Shown piece after piece: positions 1 through 9,090 of a stretch of DNA of 64,000 nt. This DNA is from Cerrena zonata (Eukaryota; Basidiomycota; Agaricomycetes; Polyporales; Cerrenaceae): assembly GCA_038087015.1 (NCBI GenBank), contig JASBNA010000023.1:372001-436000 (forward strand), written 5' to 3'. The position numbers and the translations under genes were made by a program. The notes under the pieces are model-generated. The model searched no databases. It was not told where the DNA came from and saw nothing but the letters and a program-made list of their open reading frames with translations. The first letter of the stretch is position 1; every line of letters starts with the position of its first letter.

Positions 1-1109
1 CAAGTGTCGCAGCCAGTGCTACTTCTATCGTTGCTAATATTCCAAAGAAATATACTCAATATACTTTGGAAGAATTGAATGAATTATCGATTTTACAACG
101 TCTTCAATTGCACGATTGGACTTTGGAAATGCTTACTTTTGGGTTCACCATTGTTTTCGTTATTTTATTCAAATTTGGAGACTACTATAATCATAGCATT
201 GTCACCAAATTTTTGAAAGGTGTTGACCAAGTTTTCACTGGAAATTTTTATCAATTCGGTACTTCTAGTAATGAATTGTATGTTAAGGATAGTGCCGAAA
301 ACTACTCTTCTTATGCCACCGGTAGAGCAAATATTGATAAAGTTAATATTACTTTCAAATTGAAACCAAGACATAATATTTTTGTTTTCTGTTTAGAAAC
401 AATCATGAGTTATTTCACTGAATCAGTTCTTGCTCCAACTGATAGAGTTGATATTGAGATCTTCCCTTCTAGTAATGCGTCTTACGATAACTTTATCCAA
501 GCAGTTGTTTCTAAAATCGGTATGAATGATTATAGAAAATTCAATTACTTCTTATCATTAACCAAGACTTCTGATTCTCCTTTAATCCCAGAATCTTTCG
601 TCGTTATGACTGAAGTTAATGAAATTCAAGAAAAAGTAATCACTCCTGATTTAAGAGATTCTTTAACTTTAGATGCTGCAAACTATTTGAGATTTATCTC
701 ATTTACTGATCAACCATCCGATAGACCAGAATCTTTACGTGATTTATTACCAAGACGTAGAATCATCATCTCAACTCATTTGGTTACTGGCGAATCTCAA
801 TTACAACAATTATCCAAAGTTTTACAATCTATTTTCGATACTGTTGATAAATTATCTGCAAGAGAAATTACTTTCAAAAATGAAACTTTAAGAAAAATTG
901 TTAAAACTAGAGAAGTTGAAGTTAATAAGATTCAAAAATTAATCGATGCTGCTAAAGAAGAAGAATTGGCTGAAGAAAAAGCTAAATTAAAACAACAAGA
1001 AAAAGATAAATTTAGAAGTTTATCTAGAGATGAACAAATTAAGCTTGAAAAGAAAGCCAATGAAAAGAAACAAAGAAAACTTCAAAAAAAGCAAAGAGTT
1101 AAAGTTTAA
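1..1109 (+). CDS. CCDC47/DUF1682-family ER membrane protein, 5' partial
   Basis: The reading frame is open from base 3 to the stop at 1107-1109, with no ATG near the left edge, so the gene begins outside the window. The visible product has a hydrophobic segment close to its start (MLTFGFTIVFVILF) and a soluble middle. It ends in a Lys/Glu-rich coiled coil (EEELAEEKAKLKQQEK...KKQRKLQKKQRVKV). This layout is typical of the CCDC47 (calumin) family, whose budding-yeast member is YNR021W. Animal CCDC47 works in the ER with translocon-associated insertion machinery; the yeast role is less clear. A T-rich stretch follows the stop. The family call rests on recognising the protein pattern. Confidence 0.8.
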   Translation, partial: SVAASATSIVANIPKKYTQYTLEELNELSILQRLQLHDWTLEMLTFGFTIVFVILFKFGDYYNHSIVTKFLKGVDQVFTGNFYQFGTSSNELYVKDSAENYSSYATGRANIDKVNITFKLKPRHNIFVFCLETIMSYFTESVLAPTDRVDIEIFPSSNASYDNFIQAVVSKIGMNDYRKFNYFLSLTKTSDSPLIPESFVVMTEVNEIQEKVITPDLRDSLTLDAANYLRFISFTDQPSDRPESLRDLLPRRRIIISTHLVTGESQLQQLSKVLQSIFDTVDKLSAREITFKNETLRKIVKTREVEVNKIQKLIDAAKEEELAEEKAKLKQQEKDKFRSLSRDEQIKLEKKANEKKQRKLQKKQRVKV

Positions 1110-1185
1110 TCTACTGCTTTTTGCTTTTTTTTTTTTTTTTTTTTGACTTTTATTACTATATAAATATATAATTACATTCGTTAAT

Positions 1186-2415
1186 TCATAATTTACCTGT
1201 TAATTGCCATCCTCTGCCGACAGGAGTATTGAAAACTTCTATTATACCAGCCCCTAAACTGTCGGCCAATATCCAATGTAAATCGTAACCGTAAAAAGGC
1301 TTTCTGAAATTATTCATCTTGTTAGTACCTTGCGAATTTAGCCCTTCCCATTTATTAAATAAAGACTCTTCTAATATTTGCTTAAATTTAGTCTTGGTTA
1401 ATAATTTAACTAGCCATGATCTACCCGAGTTGATCAATTTTAAAAAAGTACCACAATTTGGATATGAAATTGAATAGTGATGAGACTCAATTTCATTCAA
1501 ATGATTAGAAGTTAAAGTAACGTAACCTAAACGAACTAGTGACGACAACTCCTTCTTATTTAAAAGCTCATTTTCACCAATGAATAATGAGGTGGGATTG
1601 TTCTCAACAAAAGTATGGAACTTCTTCAAACTCGATAACAAAAAGTCATCATCGGAATTTTCAAGTTTGGTGATATCTCGTTTAATCAAATTTAAATAAT
1701 CTTGAGTTTTGGCTATAACTTCAGCATTTTCAAACCCATAAGTTGTTTTACCACTCTGCCACTTTTGAGGAGACCGAGATATAATAGGCGAGGCATTGGT
1801 TATAATGAACTTTTTCAATTTTCCTTGTCTGATCTTTATTTCAAGACTTCGATCTACAAAAGTTTGACCTTGATGATCATATATTGAATACAACTGGTTC
1901 AAAGTAACCAATCCTTCAGATAAAAATGCCTTGCGGTACTTGATTATCTCAGCCTTGGTTTCCATCGATAACCCACTCAACAGGAATAGTAGGTTCTCCT
2001 TTGGGTTGGTTTTTTCAACAATCTCATTTGAATAAAATCTCGAGTGCAAGAAAGTCGATTCTGCCCATTGATTTTCCAAAATCGTATCGATAGCAACTAG
2101 AATATCATCATTACTTGAAAGTTGGAAATCTAGCTGCACGTCATAGTTTTCAATAACGAGTTTTTCATCTTCTTTTGTCTTAGTAATATTTGGCGATGGA
2201 CTTAGCTCATTTTTCTTCAAATTTTGCTTATAGCGTTCTTGTTGAGTAAGTATTTTCTTCAACTGGGTTTTATGTTTCTTGATAGGAGATATGGGATTCT
2301 TTTTATTGACTCTAGAGGTATTTGCAGCACTATAGCGTAGGTTCGGCATGGTTGGATAGAACAAGAAGGGTACTAAAGTTGCACCAATTCTTTTTTTTTT
2401 TTTTTTTTTTGCCAT
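1186..2415 (-). CDS. STK19-like winged-helix protein
   Basis: The product resembles the STK19 family, which was first called a kinase but is made of winged-helix domains and binds DNA. It has no kinase motifs. Matching segments are the middle region around KAFLSEGLVTLNQLYSIY and the C-terminal part with GTFLKLINSGRSWLVKLL and FYGYDLHWILADSLGAGIIE. I place the start at the ATG at 2415, which gives MAKKKKKKRIGAT; the poly-Lys is encoded by a long A run whose length may vary. A second ATG at 2349 (MPNLRYSAANTS) would avoid that run. The N-terminal third is basic and looks disordered. In animals STK19 acts in transcription-coupled repair; that role here is an inference. The gene lies tail to tail with the preceding gene. 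Confidence 0.75.
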   Translation of the reverse strand: MAKKKKKKRIGATLVPFLFYPTMPNLRYSAANTSRVNKKNPISPIKKHKTQLKKILTQQERYKQNLKKNELSPSPNITKTKEDEKLVIENYDVQLDFQLSSNDDILVAIDTILENQWAESTFLHSRFYSNEIVEKTNPKENLLFLLSGLSMETKAEIIKYRKAFLSEGLVTLNQLYSIYDHQGQTFVDRSLEIKIRQGKLKKFIITNASPIISRSPQKWQSGKTTYGFENAEVIAKTQDYLNLIKRDITKLENSDDDFLLSSLKKFHTFVENNPTSLFIGENELLNKKELSSLVRLGYVTLTSNHLNEIESHHYSISYPNCGTFLKLINSGRSWLVKLLTKTKFKQILEESLFNKWEGLNSQGTNKMNNFRKPFYGYDLHWILADSLGAGIIEVFNTPVGRGWQLTGKL

Positions 2416-2481
2416 ATAAATCGCAACTACATACAAAAATATAATCAAGAAGAATTATTTACAAAGTATATACAGAAGTTC

Positions 2482-3207
2482 TTATTTCTTAACAACAAGA
2501 GTTGAAGTGAATTTAGTTTTTTCGGCAGGAACATTAATGATCAAGTTGTATGACCCTTCTTGGTCAATAACGGAAACAACGTCTTTATCACCCGATTTTT
2601 GAGTCAATTTGATATCAGAGACTGGGATTTTGAGACCAGCCATTTCGTAAATGGCAGTGGTCAAGTATTCTCTAGTGATTGGAACAGGGGCATCTTTTTC
2701 GAGAGTAAAGGTATGCACCTTGGGTATGCTTTCTTTCAAATCACTTGACGAATAGGTGCTTTCTGGGACTGCGTCGGTATTGATACTGATGGATGATTCG
2801 GTGTTGTTTTTCAAGCTTCTACTGGATCTCATGTTATTAAACAATGCCGATAAGTCACTCAATGACATGGAATCGGCACGATCATTAGTTGGAGCTTCTT
2901 TATTTAGAATGGCAGCTTTAACTTGGGATTTAATGGTCTTTGGTGTAGCAGTCTTGATTTTTTCAACAACTGGTATACGAGGACCTTGGGTCTCGGTTAT
3001 ATAACAAGCCTTATCCCCATGATGCAAATAGTTTCTCATAAAAGATGGACTAACATTAATGATTTCTCCTTTGGTTCCGTAAACTGGATGATCTTTCAAT
3101 AATTGAACCGGGATTTTGCTGGGAATTCTATGCTTGACTTTCTTGGATGCACTTCTCACAAATGTCCTGGAAACAGACATATCACATCTAAAGGTTGAAC
3201 CAAACAT
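2482..3207 (-). CDS. MRPL50: mitochondrial large-subunit ribosomal protein bL9m
   Basis: Residues from about 30 to 75 carry the bacterial L9 signature: a short strand (IPVQLLKDHPVYGTKGEI), then the conserved turn and helix (VSPSFMRNYLHHGDKACY). The N-terminus (MFGSTFRCDMSVSRTFVRS) is basic and hydroxylated, as expected for a mitochondrial targeting sequence. A Ser/Asn-rich linker separates it from a C-terminal domain. The protein should sit in the large subunit of the mitochondrial ribosome. It is transcribed divergently from BCD1 across about 215 bp. Confidence 0.85.
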   Translation of the reverse strand: MFGSTFRCDMSVSRTFVRSASKKVKHRIPSKIPVQLLKDHPVYGTKGEIINVSPSFMRNYLHHGDKACYITETQGPRIPVVEKIKTATPKTIKSQVKAAILNKEAPTNDRADSMSLSDLSALFNNMRSSRSLKNNTESSISINTDAVPESTYSSSDLKESIPKVHTFTLEKDAPVPITREYLTTAIYEMAGLKIPVSDIKLTQKSGDKDVVSVIDQEGSYNLIINVPAEKTKFTSTLVVKK

Positions 3208-3304
3208 ACTGCCCAGTGTACTGTGTTCTGCTAGAAATGGGTTTCTTTGAAGAAGCCAATGAAAAAAATGGTGAAAAATTCCAATGAAAAAAAAAAAAAA
3301 AATC

Positions 3305-3318
3305 CGCTTATGTAAGCG
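3305..3318. promoter_or_regulatory. 14-bp palindrome CGCTTATGTAAGCG behind an A run
   Basis: A perfect palindrome with 6-bp arms lies directly after a run of about 15 A residues, in the promoter shared by MRPL50 and BCD1. The same arrangement, with the same arms, recurs at 29355-29368 upstream of the RTA1-like gene. The factor that binds it is unknown. Confidence 0.5.
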
Positions 3319-3352
3319 CGATACAAAAAATCAAAGAGAAGACCTTTACAAG

Positions 3353-3420
3353 AGACTTTAGAAGAGAAGAGACTTTAGAAGAGAAGAGACTTTAGAAGAG
3401 ACCTTAGAAAAGAAGAGTAA
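3353..3420 (+). repeat. purine-rich tandem repeat in the BCD1 leader
   Basis: The unit AGAGACTTTAGAAGAGAAG is repeated about three times, with decay at the ends, immediately before the BCD1 start codon. It is almost free of C and probably forms the 5' untranslated region. Confidence 0.7.
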
Positions 3421-3422
3421 GA

Positions 3423-4301
3423 ATGTATGGTATCTGCTCCATATGCCAGGTCAACGAGTCCAAATATACCTGTCCAGCATGTGGAATGAAGAGCTGTTCA
3501 CTTGAGTGTGTTCGAAGACATAAGAAGCAAAATGAATGTACTGGGATGGTAGACCAAGGTAAATTCATACTGAGGAAAGAGTTGAGTGAAGATTCGATTC
3601 ATATAAATAGGGACTATAACTTCTTGTTAAATTTCGGAAGAGATATTCAGTTGGGTAAGAGTGATGTGAAGACCAATGCAAAGAATATATTCAAACGTCA
3701 GTACAATCCGTCCAATAGGAATGTTAAGAGGTTTAAGCAGAATGAGGACGCTGACAGAAGATTGGTTCGAGTTAATAAGGCATACTCGAACTCACCGCAA
3801 ACAACCATTAAGAGAAATAATACCTTGATTATACAATTACCTATGGGGATGAGCCGATCGGCATCAAATAAATCTGGTTACGATAAGAAGCTGTCGACAT
3901 TCACCTGGACCATTGAGTGGGTTTTGGTAGACAAACAGGGCAAGGAGTATTCAAATTTCATAAGTTACCGGTTGAAAGAAACCTTACCTGTGAGAGATGC
4001 GGTACCGATGAATATTTTGAATAATATCATGAAGGAGAAAGAAGACACGATTGACAAAGATAGCTTATGTTTTTACTTGGACAATGTGGTCAATTTGGCT
4101 CAGCCAAACAAATCAATTATCAAGTTAGACCCTTCTGGCTCTTTGGCAGATGCTTTGGCCAATAAAATTGTCTTGGAATACCCCAAGATCTTTATCACTT
4201 TGGATAGCGTGACCTGGTCAGAGCATGTGGTTGGTGAAGCAGAGGCATACGGGTTGAAGGAGGACAGCAGTGACAGTGGCACTAGTGACAGTGACAGCTA
4301 G
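3423..4301 (+). CDS. BCD1: box C/D snoRNP assembly factor, HIT zinc finger
   Basis: The first 40 residues form a zf-HIT domain (C5..C8..C18..C21..C26..C30..H34..C39), with the typical spacing CSICQVNESKYTCPACGMKSCSLEC. The rest matches the Bcd1/ZNHIT6 body, including FTWTIEWVLVDKQGKEY. Bcd1 is an essential nuclear factor that helps load Nop58 and Snu13 during box C/D snoRNP assembly. The frame stops at 4299-4301 inside a Ser-Asp repeat. The DNA beyond it still encodes Ser-Asp-Glu sequence in another frame as far as a TAA at 4439-4441, so the acidic tail seems truncated. The functional core is complete. Confidence 0.8.
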   Translation: MYGICSICQVNESKYTCPACGMKSCSLECVRRHKKQNECTGMVDQGKFILRKELSEDSIHINRDYNFLLNFGRDIQLGKSDVKTNAKNIFKRQYNPSNRNVKRFKQNEDADRRLVRVNKAYSNSPQTTIKRNNTLIIQLPMGMSRSASNKSGYDKKLSTFTWTIEWVLVDKQGKEYSNFISYRLKETLPVRDAVPMNILNNIMKEKEDTIDKDSLCFYLDNVVNLAQPNKSIIKLDPSGSLADALANKIVLEYPKIFITLDSVTWSEHVVGEAEAYGLKEDSSDSGTSDSDS

Positions 4302-4441
4302 TGACAGCTAGTGATAGTGACAGCAGTGACAGTGACAGCGACAGCGAAAGCGGTGACTCTGATTCGGACCAACCAGAAGAGGAATCATCGAAAGAGCCAC
4401 AGGCGAAGAAAGGTCATCTTCGACGACGACAAATAGCATAA
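4302..4441 (+). other. out-of-frame remainder of the BCD1 acidic tail
   Basis: The sequence keeps a clean Ser/Asp/Glu reading (SDSDSSDSDSDSESGDSDS...) followed by a basic end (KKGHLRRRQIA) and a stop at 4439-4441. Its frame differs from that of the BCD1 ORF. Two copies of GACAGCTAGT at the junction each contain one T that breaks the GACAGC-AGT codon pattern. It could be a decaying tail or a sequence error. Confidence 0.6.
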
Positions 4442-4634
4442 CGTAGCATCATGTAACCTAATAGCATAGCATAGCATTATATTTTAATATAATTGTTATA
4501 AATATATTCTTCAAACATTATCACATTATAAGTCTTGTTGCAAACGGTGGGCGCACATCGAAATTTCTCTGAAGAATTTTTAAGTCATCAGAAATCATGG
4601 CATTAAACAAGCACAACTACTCTGTGCTGAAGAG

Positions 4635-5381
4635 ATGGCAAGTGTTTTCAGAAAGACTGACGACTCGGAAAAGAATGCTCAGGCTACCCTATACGTCGGG
4701 AACCTCGATCCTCAGGTGAACGAGCCGTTGTTGTACGAATTGTTTACCCAATTTGGGCCCATCAAGTCAATCAATTTACCAAAAGATCGATTATTGAAAA
4801 CCCACCAGGGATTTGGTTTTGTTGAGTTCAGAACAGGAAAGGATGCAGAGTATACCTTAAGTGTATTGAGTGGTATAAGACTCTTTGGGAAAATGCTTAA
4901 TTTAAGAAAAAACGACCAATCCCGGTCAGGTATAACATCCAACCAAAAAGTTGGTGCTACTACAGGTCCTACAACAACCTCGAGTAACGACATTGGGGCC
5001 AAGTTATTTATTAAAAACTTGAATCCATTGATTGATGAAAAATACCTTGAAGATACTTTTTCGAAATTTGGCAATCTCGTAGCACCACCGTTACTAGTCC
5101 GGGACGATACTGGGAACTCTAAGAAATACGCTTTCTTGAGCTATGACGACTTTGCCAGCAGTGACGAAGTAATTGCAAAAATGAATAACAGTATCCTAAT
5201 GAACTCCAAAATATCAATCAGTTATGCGTTTAAAGAAGACTCCAACGGGAATAAAAAGGTTAGACACGGGGATGAGGCTGAACGTCTTTTAGCAGAAAGC
5301 GCTAAAGCAAACAGACCCACCCAGAATACAAAGTCTAGTAAAAGGAAAACCAGGATTACTAAACCGAAAAAGAAGAATTAA
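4635..5381 (+). CDS. HSH49: U2 snRNP SF3b subunit, two RRM domains
   Basis: Two RNA-recognition motifs are visible. RRM1 (about residues 17-93) has RNP2 LYVGNL and RNP1 GFGFVEF. RRM2 (about 122-200) has RNP2 LFIKNL and RNP1 KYAFLSY. The order, spacing, short length (248 aa) and basic C-terminal tail (KSSKRKTRITKPKKKN) match Hsh49/SF3B4. That protein contacts Cus1 (SF3B2) and pre-mRNA near the branch site. The ATG at 4635 leaves the usual short N-terminus before RRM1. It is a nuclear protein and probably essential. Confidence 0.85.
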   Translation: MASVFRKTDDSEKNAQATLYVGNLDPQVNEPLLYELFTQFGPIKSINLPKDRLLKTHQGFGFVEFRTGKDAEYTLSVLSGIRLFGKMLNLRKNDQSRSGITSNQKVGATTGPTTTSSNDIGAKLFIKNLNPLIDEKYLEDTFSKFGNLVAPPLLVRDDTGNSKKYAFLSYDDFASSDEVIAKMNNSILMNSKISISYAFKEDSNGNKKVRHGDEAERLLAESAKANRPTQNTKSSKRKTRITKPKKKN

Positions 5382-5713
5382 AGTTTGTCAGATAACGTAG
5401 CGGGAAGTAATTTAACGTGGGCAACCCCGAACTATAATCGCTATCATCGTGATCGGCCACCACCCTTGCTGCTTCATACAAGGTATCAACGGGTATCAGG
5501 GGCCATTGGCTCATCCAGTTGAAGTATCAAGTTGGTTTTGAATGGATGTGCAGCTGATATAATTTTTTTTTTCTCTTTTCTCAGTCAACTTTTAAGGATT
5601 TCTCCTTATCAGTTGAATATAAAAAGGGATTACTTTGCAATTGAATGCTTGATCATTTGGCTAAGGTATACACTGGCTGTTGCTTTGGTCTAGTATTCAC
5701 ACCCTGATACTTT
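5382..5713. other. intergenic, promoter of the next gene
   Basis: A TATA-like element (TATAAAAAGG, 5618-5627) lies about 87 bp before the ATG at 5714. I see no RNA gene or repeat here. Confidence 0.5.
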
Positions 5714-6756
5714 ATGACTGAATACATCAATGCGATCCCTTCTCTGGGAACTGACTTTGAAAGTCTTTCATCAGAAGAAACCCCCACAGAAAGTTGTTCC
5801 TCTGAGGAGTTTACCGACTGTAATGATTATGAAGCAGTCACTGACTCATTTAATTTGCTAAGTTTGAATAGCTCCACGTCCAGTTTTTCAGGAATCTCGA
5901 CTCCCGGTTCGTCTATCGAAAGCGAAGGAAGTTATGTATTTGCCAGTGCTAGACTGGTATCGAACGAACGCACTATGCCAATTGTGGATGCAGAACATTC
6001 AACCTATGACTCTGATAATGTCAGTACTGAAAGTGAAGAGCTGGATGCTGGGGCTGAAGATGTAGATACTGAGAACGAACTGGAAAGTGCAGAACCCAAA
6101 CAACCTGAAGTGGTCCCCGATGAAGACGATGCGGCTGGTGATTCCGATGAAGAAGAGGGTTTGAGAGTGGTTTACGAAAACGATCGTTTTCGAATCAAGT
6201 TAATAATCGTGCCGACATTTTGGCAAGTGCCATTGCTTATCGGGATATCCATTGCCGATTTGATTCCACTGAGTACCATTTAATTGATTTTCTCATTAAA
6301 AACGACCCAATATTGAACAGTAAGCGGAGTATGCTTCTATTGATAAGATTGGCCATTCTGTGTGCCCAGGGAGGCAGAAGAAGATTCAAGGCTACGTCGG
6401 GACAGTATTTCAAGCAGATTAGATCCACATTTATCGGGATATTCGGTACACCCGACAACTTGAATGTGAGTCTATTCTGTTTAATGGGTGCCTACGTTTT
6501 GCGAAGCTTTAGCGTATCCTCTGATATGATGGACTCCTTTTGGAGCATGGACGGGGTTACTGAAATCAGAAATATGTATCGGAAAACAAGAAGGCAAATT
6601 GGTGGCAATCATATTTGGGATCCCGATAGAAAACAAGGCAACATCTCCTATGTAAAGTGGGAAATCTTAAGACAGAAATCTAAAAAATTTAAGTATGATG
6701 AAGATTTTGGCTTGCTCATTATGAATATGATTGGTCTTGACTTATGCCTTGACTAG
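5714..6756 (+). pseudogene. acidic protein of unknown family, one frameshift
   Basis: Two overlapping frames appear to be one gene. The first (5714-6283) is Ser/Glu/Asp-rich and ends in a strongly acidic stretch (PDEDDAAGDSDEEEGLRV). The second reaches 6756 and is folded-looking, basic and hydrophobic (LLLIRLAILCAQGGRRRFK, FCLMGAYVLRSF). The second frame has no ATG of its own near the overlap. The two join cleanly if the run of four T at 6187-6190 had five, giving a protein of about 347 residues. I do not recognise the family. The frameshift may be real or an assembly error. Confidence 0.55.
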
Positions 6757-7004
6757 TCATGACTATTAAATGGTGATCTATGACTCTCTTTTTGATGATA
6801 ACGTTACTACTTCTCTTGGTGTCAATAAATATAATTTGATGTATTGTTCGTAAACGGAAGCTGCAAATTGCCAAAAGCAAAATTCTCCCGGCCCCGTAAA
6901 GCGGGAGGAAAAAAATTACTAATCGTACTTGAAGCCATACTTTTGTATTGAATAATCATATATAAACCCCAAGATCGGTCCCTACTTGCGTTGGACAAAT
7001 CTTC

Positions 7005-8108
7005 ATGATTCGTAGGTCAATCGCATCCAACTTAATAAGAGTTTCCACGAATTTCAAACCATCTTTAGTGTTCAACCCAATTAGAATGTCTTCCAGTGTT
7101 CAACTTCCTTCCAAACAAAAGGCAGCTTTAACAGAAAATATTGGTGATTCCGTTGAGGTTATTCAATATACCGACATCGATACTCCTCAAATCACCTCAC
7201 CAACCGATGTGATTATCAAGAATAAGTATGCTGGTGTGAATTACATCGAATCATATTTCAGAAAGGGAATCTACCCAATTGCTTCCTTTCCTTATATTTT
7301 TGGTAGAGAAGCAAGTGGTATTATCGCCGCTGTTGGAGATAAAGTTACCAAGTATAAGGTGGGGGATAAAGTTGCTTATGTTAGTCCATCTACTTTTGCT
7401 CAATATAGCAAAATTGATGAATCGAAGGTTCAAGTTCTTAAATTACCCGAATCCATTGGTGACGATCAATTAAAGCTTTATGGGTCGTTTTTCATCCAAG
7501 GTTTAACTGCCTTGACTTTCGTTCACGAAGCTTATGAAGTTAAAAAGAACGATTTTATCTTGGTGTGGGCTGCAGCTGGTGGTGTTGGTCAGATTCTTGT
7601 TCAATTAGGACGTTTGATTGGTGCTAATGTTATCGCAGTTGCTTCCACCAATGAGAAGTTGGACATAGCAAAAGGATTAGGTGCTAAATATTTGATTAAC
7701 TCTTCAAAAGATGATGTTTTAGCCAAAGTGAAAGAAATTACCAATGACAACGGTGTTGCTGCCTCTTTCGATAGTGTTGGTAAGGATACTTTTGAAACTT
7801 CTTTAGCAGCTTTGGCAAGAAAGGGAACGCTTGTAAGTTTTGGTAATAGCTCTGGTACAGTGGACCCGCTCTCCATCAACAGATTATCTGCAAAGAATAT
7901 TAAATTGGCAAGGCCAACAGTTATGAATTATGTGGTCACCCAAGACGAATGGGACTTCTACACTGAAAAGTTCCTTAAGTATATCAAAGATGGTGATATC
8001 AAAGTAGAAATCACCAAGACGTATCCTTTGTCTCAATACAAGCAAGCTGCTACTGATTTAGAAAGCAGAAAGACTACTGGTAAATTGGCATTAGAAATTC
8101 CACAATGA
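7005..8108 (+). CDS. ZTA1: zeta-crystallin-like NADPH:quinone reductase
   Basis: The product is a zinc-independent medium-chain dehydrogenase/reductase of the quinone reductase (zeta-crystallin) branch. It shows the N-terminal fold with YIESYFRKGIYP and GREASGIIAAVGDKV, then the nucleotide-binding motif AAAGGVGQILVQLGRLIGA. The usual catalytic zinc ligands of alcohol dehydrogenase are absent. The first 27 residues (MIRRSIASNLIRVSTNFK...) look like a mitochondrial presequence. An internal ATG (MSSSVQLPSK) would give a cytosolic form, so dual targeting is possible. A TATA element sits just upstream near 6958. Confidence 0.85.
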   Translation: MIRRSIASNLIRVSTNFKPSLVFNPIRMSSSVQLPSKQKAALTENIGDSVEVIQYTDIDTPQITSPTDVIIKNKYAGVNYIESYFRKGIYPIASFPYIFGREASGIIAAVGDKVTKYKVGDKVAYVSPSTFAQYSKIDESKVQVLKLPESIGDDQLKLYGSFFIQGLTALTFVHEAYEVKKNDFILVWAAAGGVGQILVQLGRLIGANVIAVASTNEKLDIAKGLGAKYLINSSKDDVLAKVKEITNDNGVAASFDSVGKDTFETSLAALARKGTLVSFGNSSGTVDPLSINRLSAKNIKLARPTVMNYVVTQDEWDFYTEKFLKYIKDGDIKVEITKTYPLSQYKQAATDLESRKTTGKLALEIPQ

Positions 8109-8230
8109 GTTATTTTTGAGTAAATACAATGAGTTATGCTTCACTAAACACAATTTTATGCTTCACTAAACACAATAAGTTATGCTTCACTAGATACAAT
8201 GTTTTTCTTCAGTAGTAAATACAAGTTATA
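8104..8230 (+). repeat. tandem repeat downstream of ZTA1
   Basis: The unit TTATGCTTCACTAAACACAA occurs three times (8134, 8156 and, with changes, about 8180). Shorter relatives (AATACAATGAGTTAT) occur at its left edge. It lies in the 3' region between two convergent genes and has no coding capacity. Confidence 0.7.
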
Positions 8231-8270
8231 TGGTTTAAATGACTGTAGTATTAATCTCTATGTACAAAGT

Positions 8271-8825
8271 TCACAATCTTGGTCTTGACTTTTCATACCT
8301 GATCAAATCTTCAGGAGTTGCAACTCCGTAGACAAAATTTCCTTTATCATTTGTTATTATAGCAAAGTAATTACCTTGATTAAAAAATCTGGCCAATTCT
8401 TCCAATGGAGTCATAGGCGTGATGACAGAATATTTCTTCCCCTTAGGTGATTTTGGTTTAAGCATTGTAGTATTTAATGAAGTCTTGGTTGTTCCTTGAT
8501 TGTTCACTTCCTGTTGCTCACGTTCATAATTCTCTCTTGATTTTTGGTGGAACCAAAGCATATAATTAACTGCCACTGGCTTTAAAAAACTTCTCTTATA
8601 CTTGGATGGATCCTTTTTCAACGATTCGATATTTAAAATACCCAATAATCTCTTATTAGACTCGTGAATAACTGGTAAAAAGGTGAATTCATTTTCAAAC
8701 GAGATCTCTAATGCCTGATCTAATGAAGTGCTGGGGTTGATTGAAACAGCAGGGGCTATATCTAGATCTTCAACCGTGGCCCCACGGTAGTCCCTGGTGT
8801 GGAAAAGAACTACGTTATCACTCAT
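8271..8825 (-). CDS. two-CBS-domain protein
   Basis: The protein (184 aa from the ATG at 8825; frames further upstream have no ATG) carries two cystathionine-beta-synthase domains. CBS1 covers about residues 22-75 (AVSINPSTSLDQALEISFENEFTFLPVIHE...LLGILNIESL). CBS2 is at the C-terminus (VITPMTPLEELARFFNQGNYFAIITND...VYGVATPEDLIRY). They are separated by a Lys-rich linker. Paired CBS domains usually bind adenine nucleotides and regulate a partner. There is no catalytic domain, and the specific function is unknown. Confidence 0.75.
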   Translation of the reverse strand: MSDNVVLFHTRDYRGATVEDLDIAPAVSINPSTSLDQALEISFENEFTFLPVIHESNKRLLGILNIESLKKDPSKYKRSFLKPVAVNYMLWFHQKSRENYEREQQEVNNQGTTKTSLNTTMLKPKSPKGKKYSVITPMTPLEELARFFNQGNYFAIITNDKGNFVYGVATPEDLIRYEKSRPRL

Positions 8826-9090
8826 TCTTACTATATTCTCTAATGAAAAACCTCTAAACCTTTGCAATACTGAAGTTTTTGTTCATTTTTTAATCGTTTT
8901 TTTTTTTTTTAGTGCACTTGTAGTTATCACGAGGTTTACTAATTAGTTCGTTATTAAGTCATATATTAGATTAGTATATAAGAGTAGCCAAGGGTGTGAT
9001 CCCACAAATAATTAGAATAAAACGCAAATAAAAAACAAAATAAAAAGAATTAAATTAATAAATAGTAAATAGTAAAAGTTCATTATATGA

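Noticed and set aside
6187..6190. Programmed -1 frameshifting to express the 5714-6756 gene
   Set aside because: No canonical slippery heptamer or pseudoknot is visible, and many neighbouring genes have similar one-base breaks.
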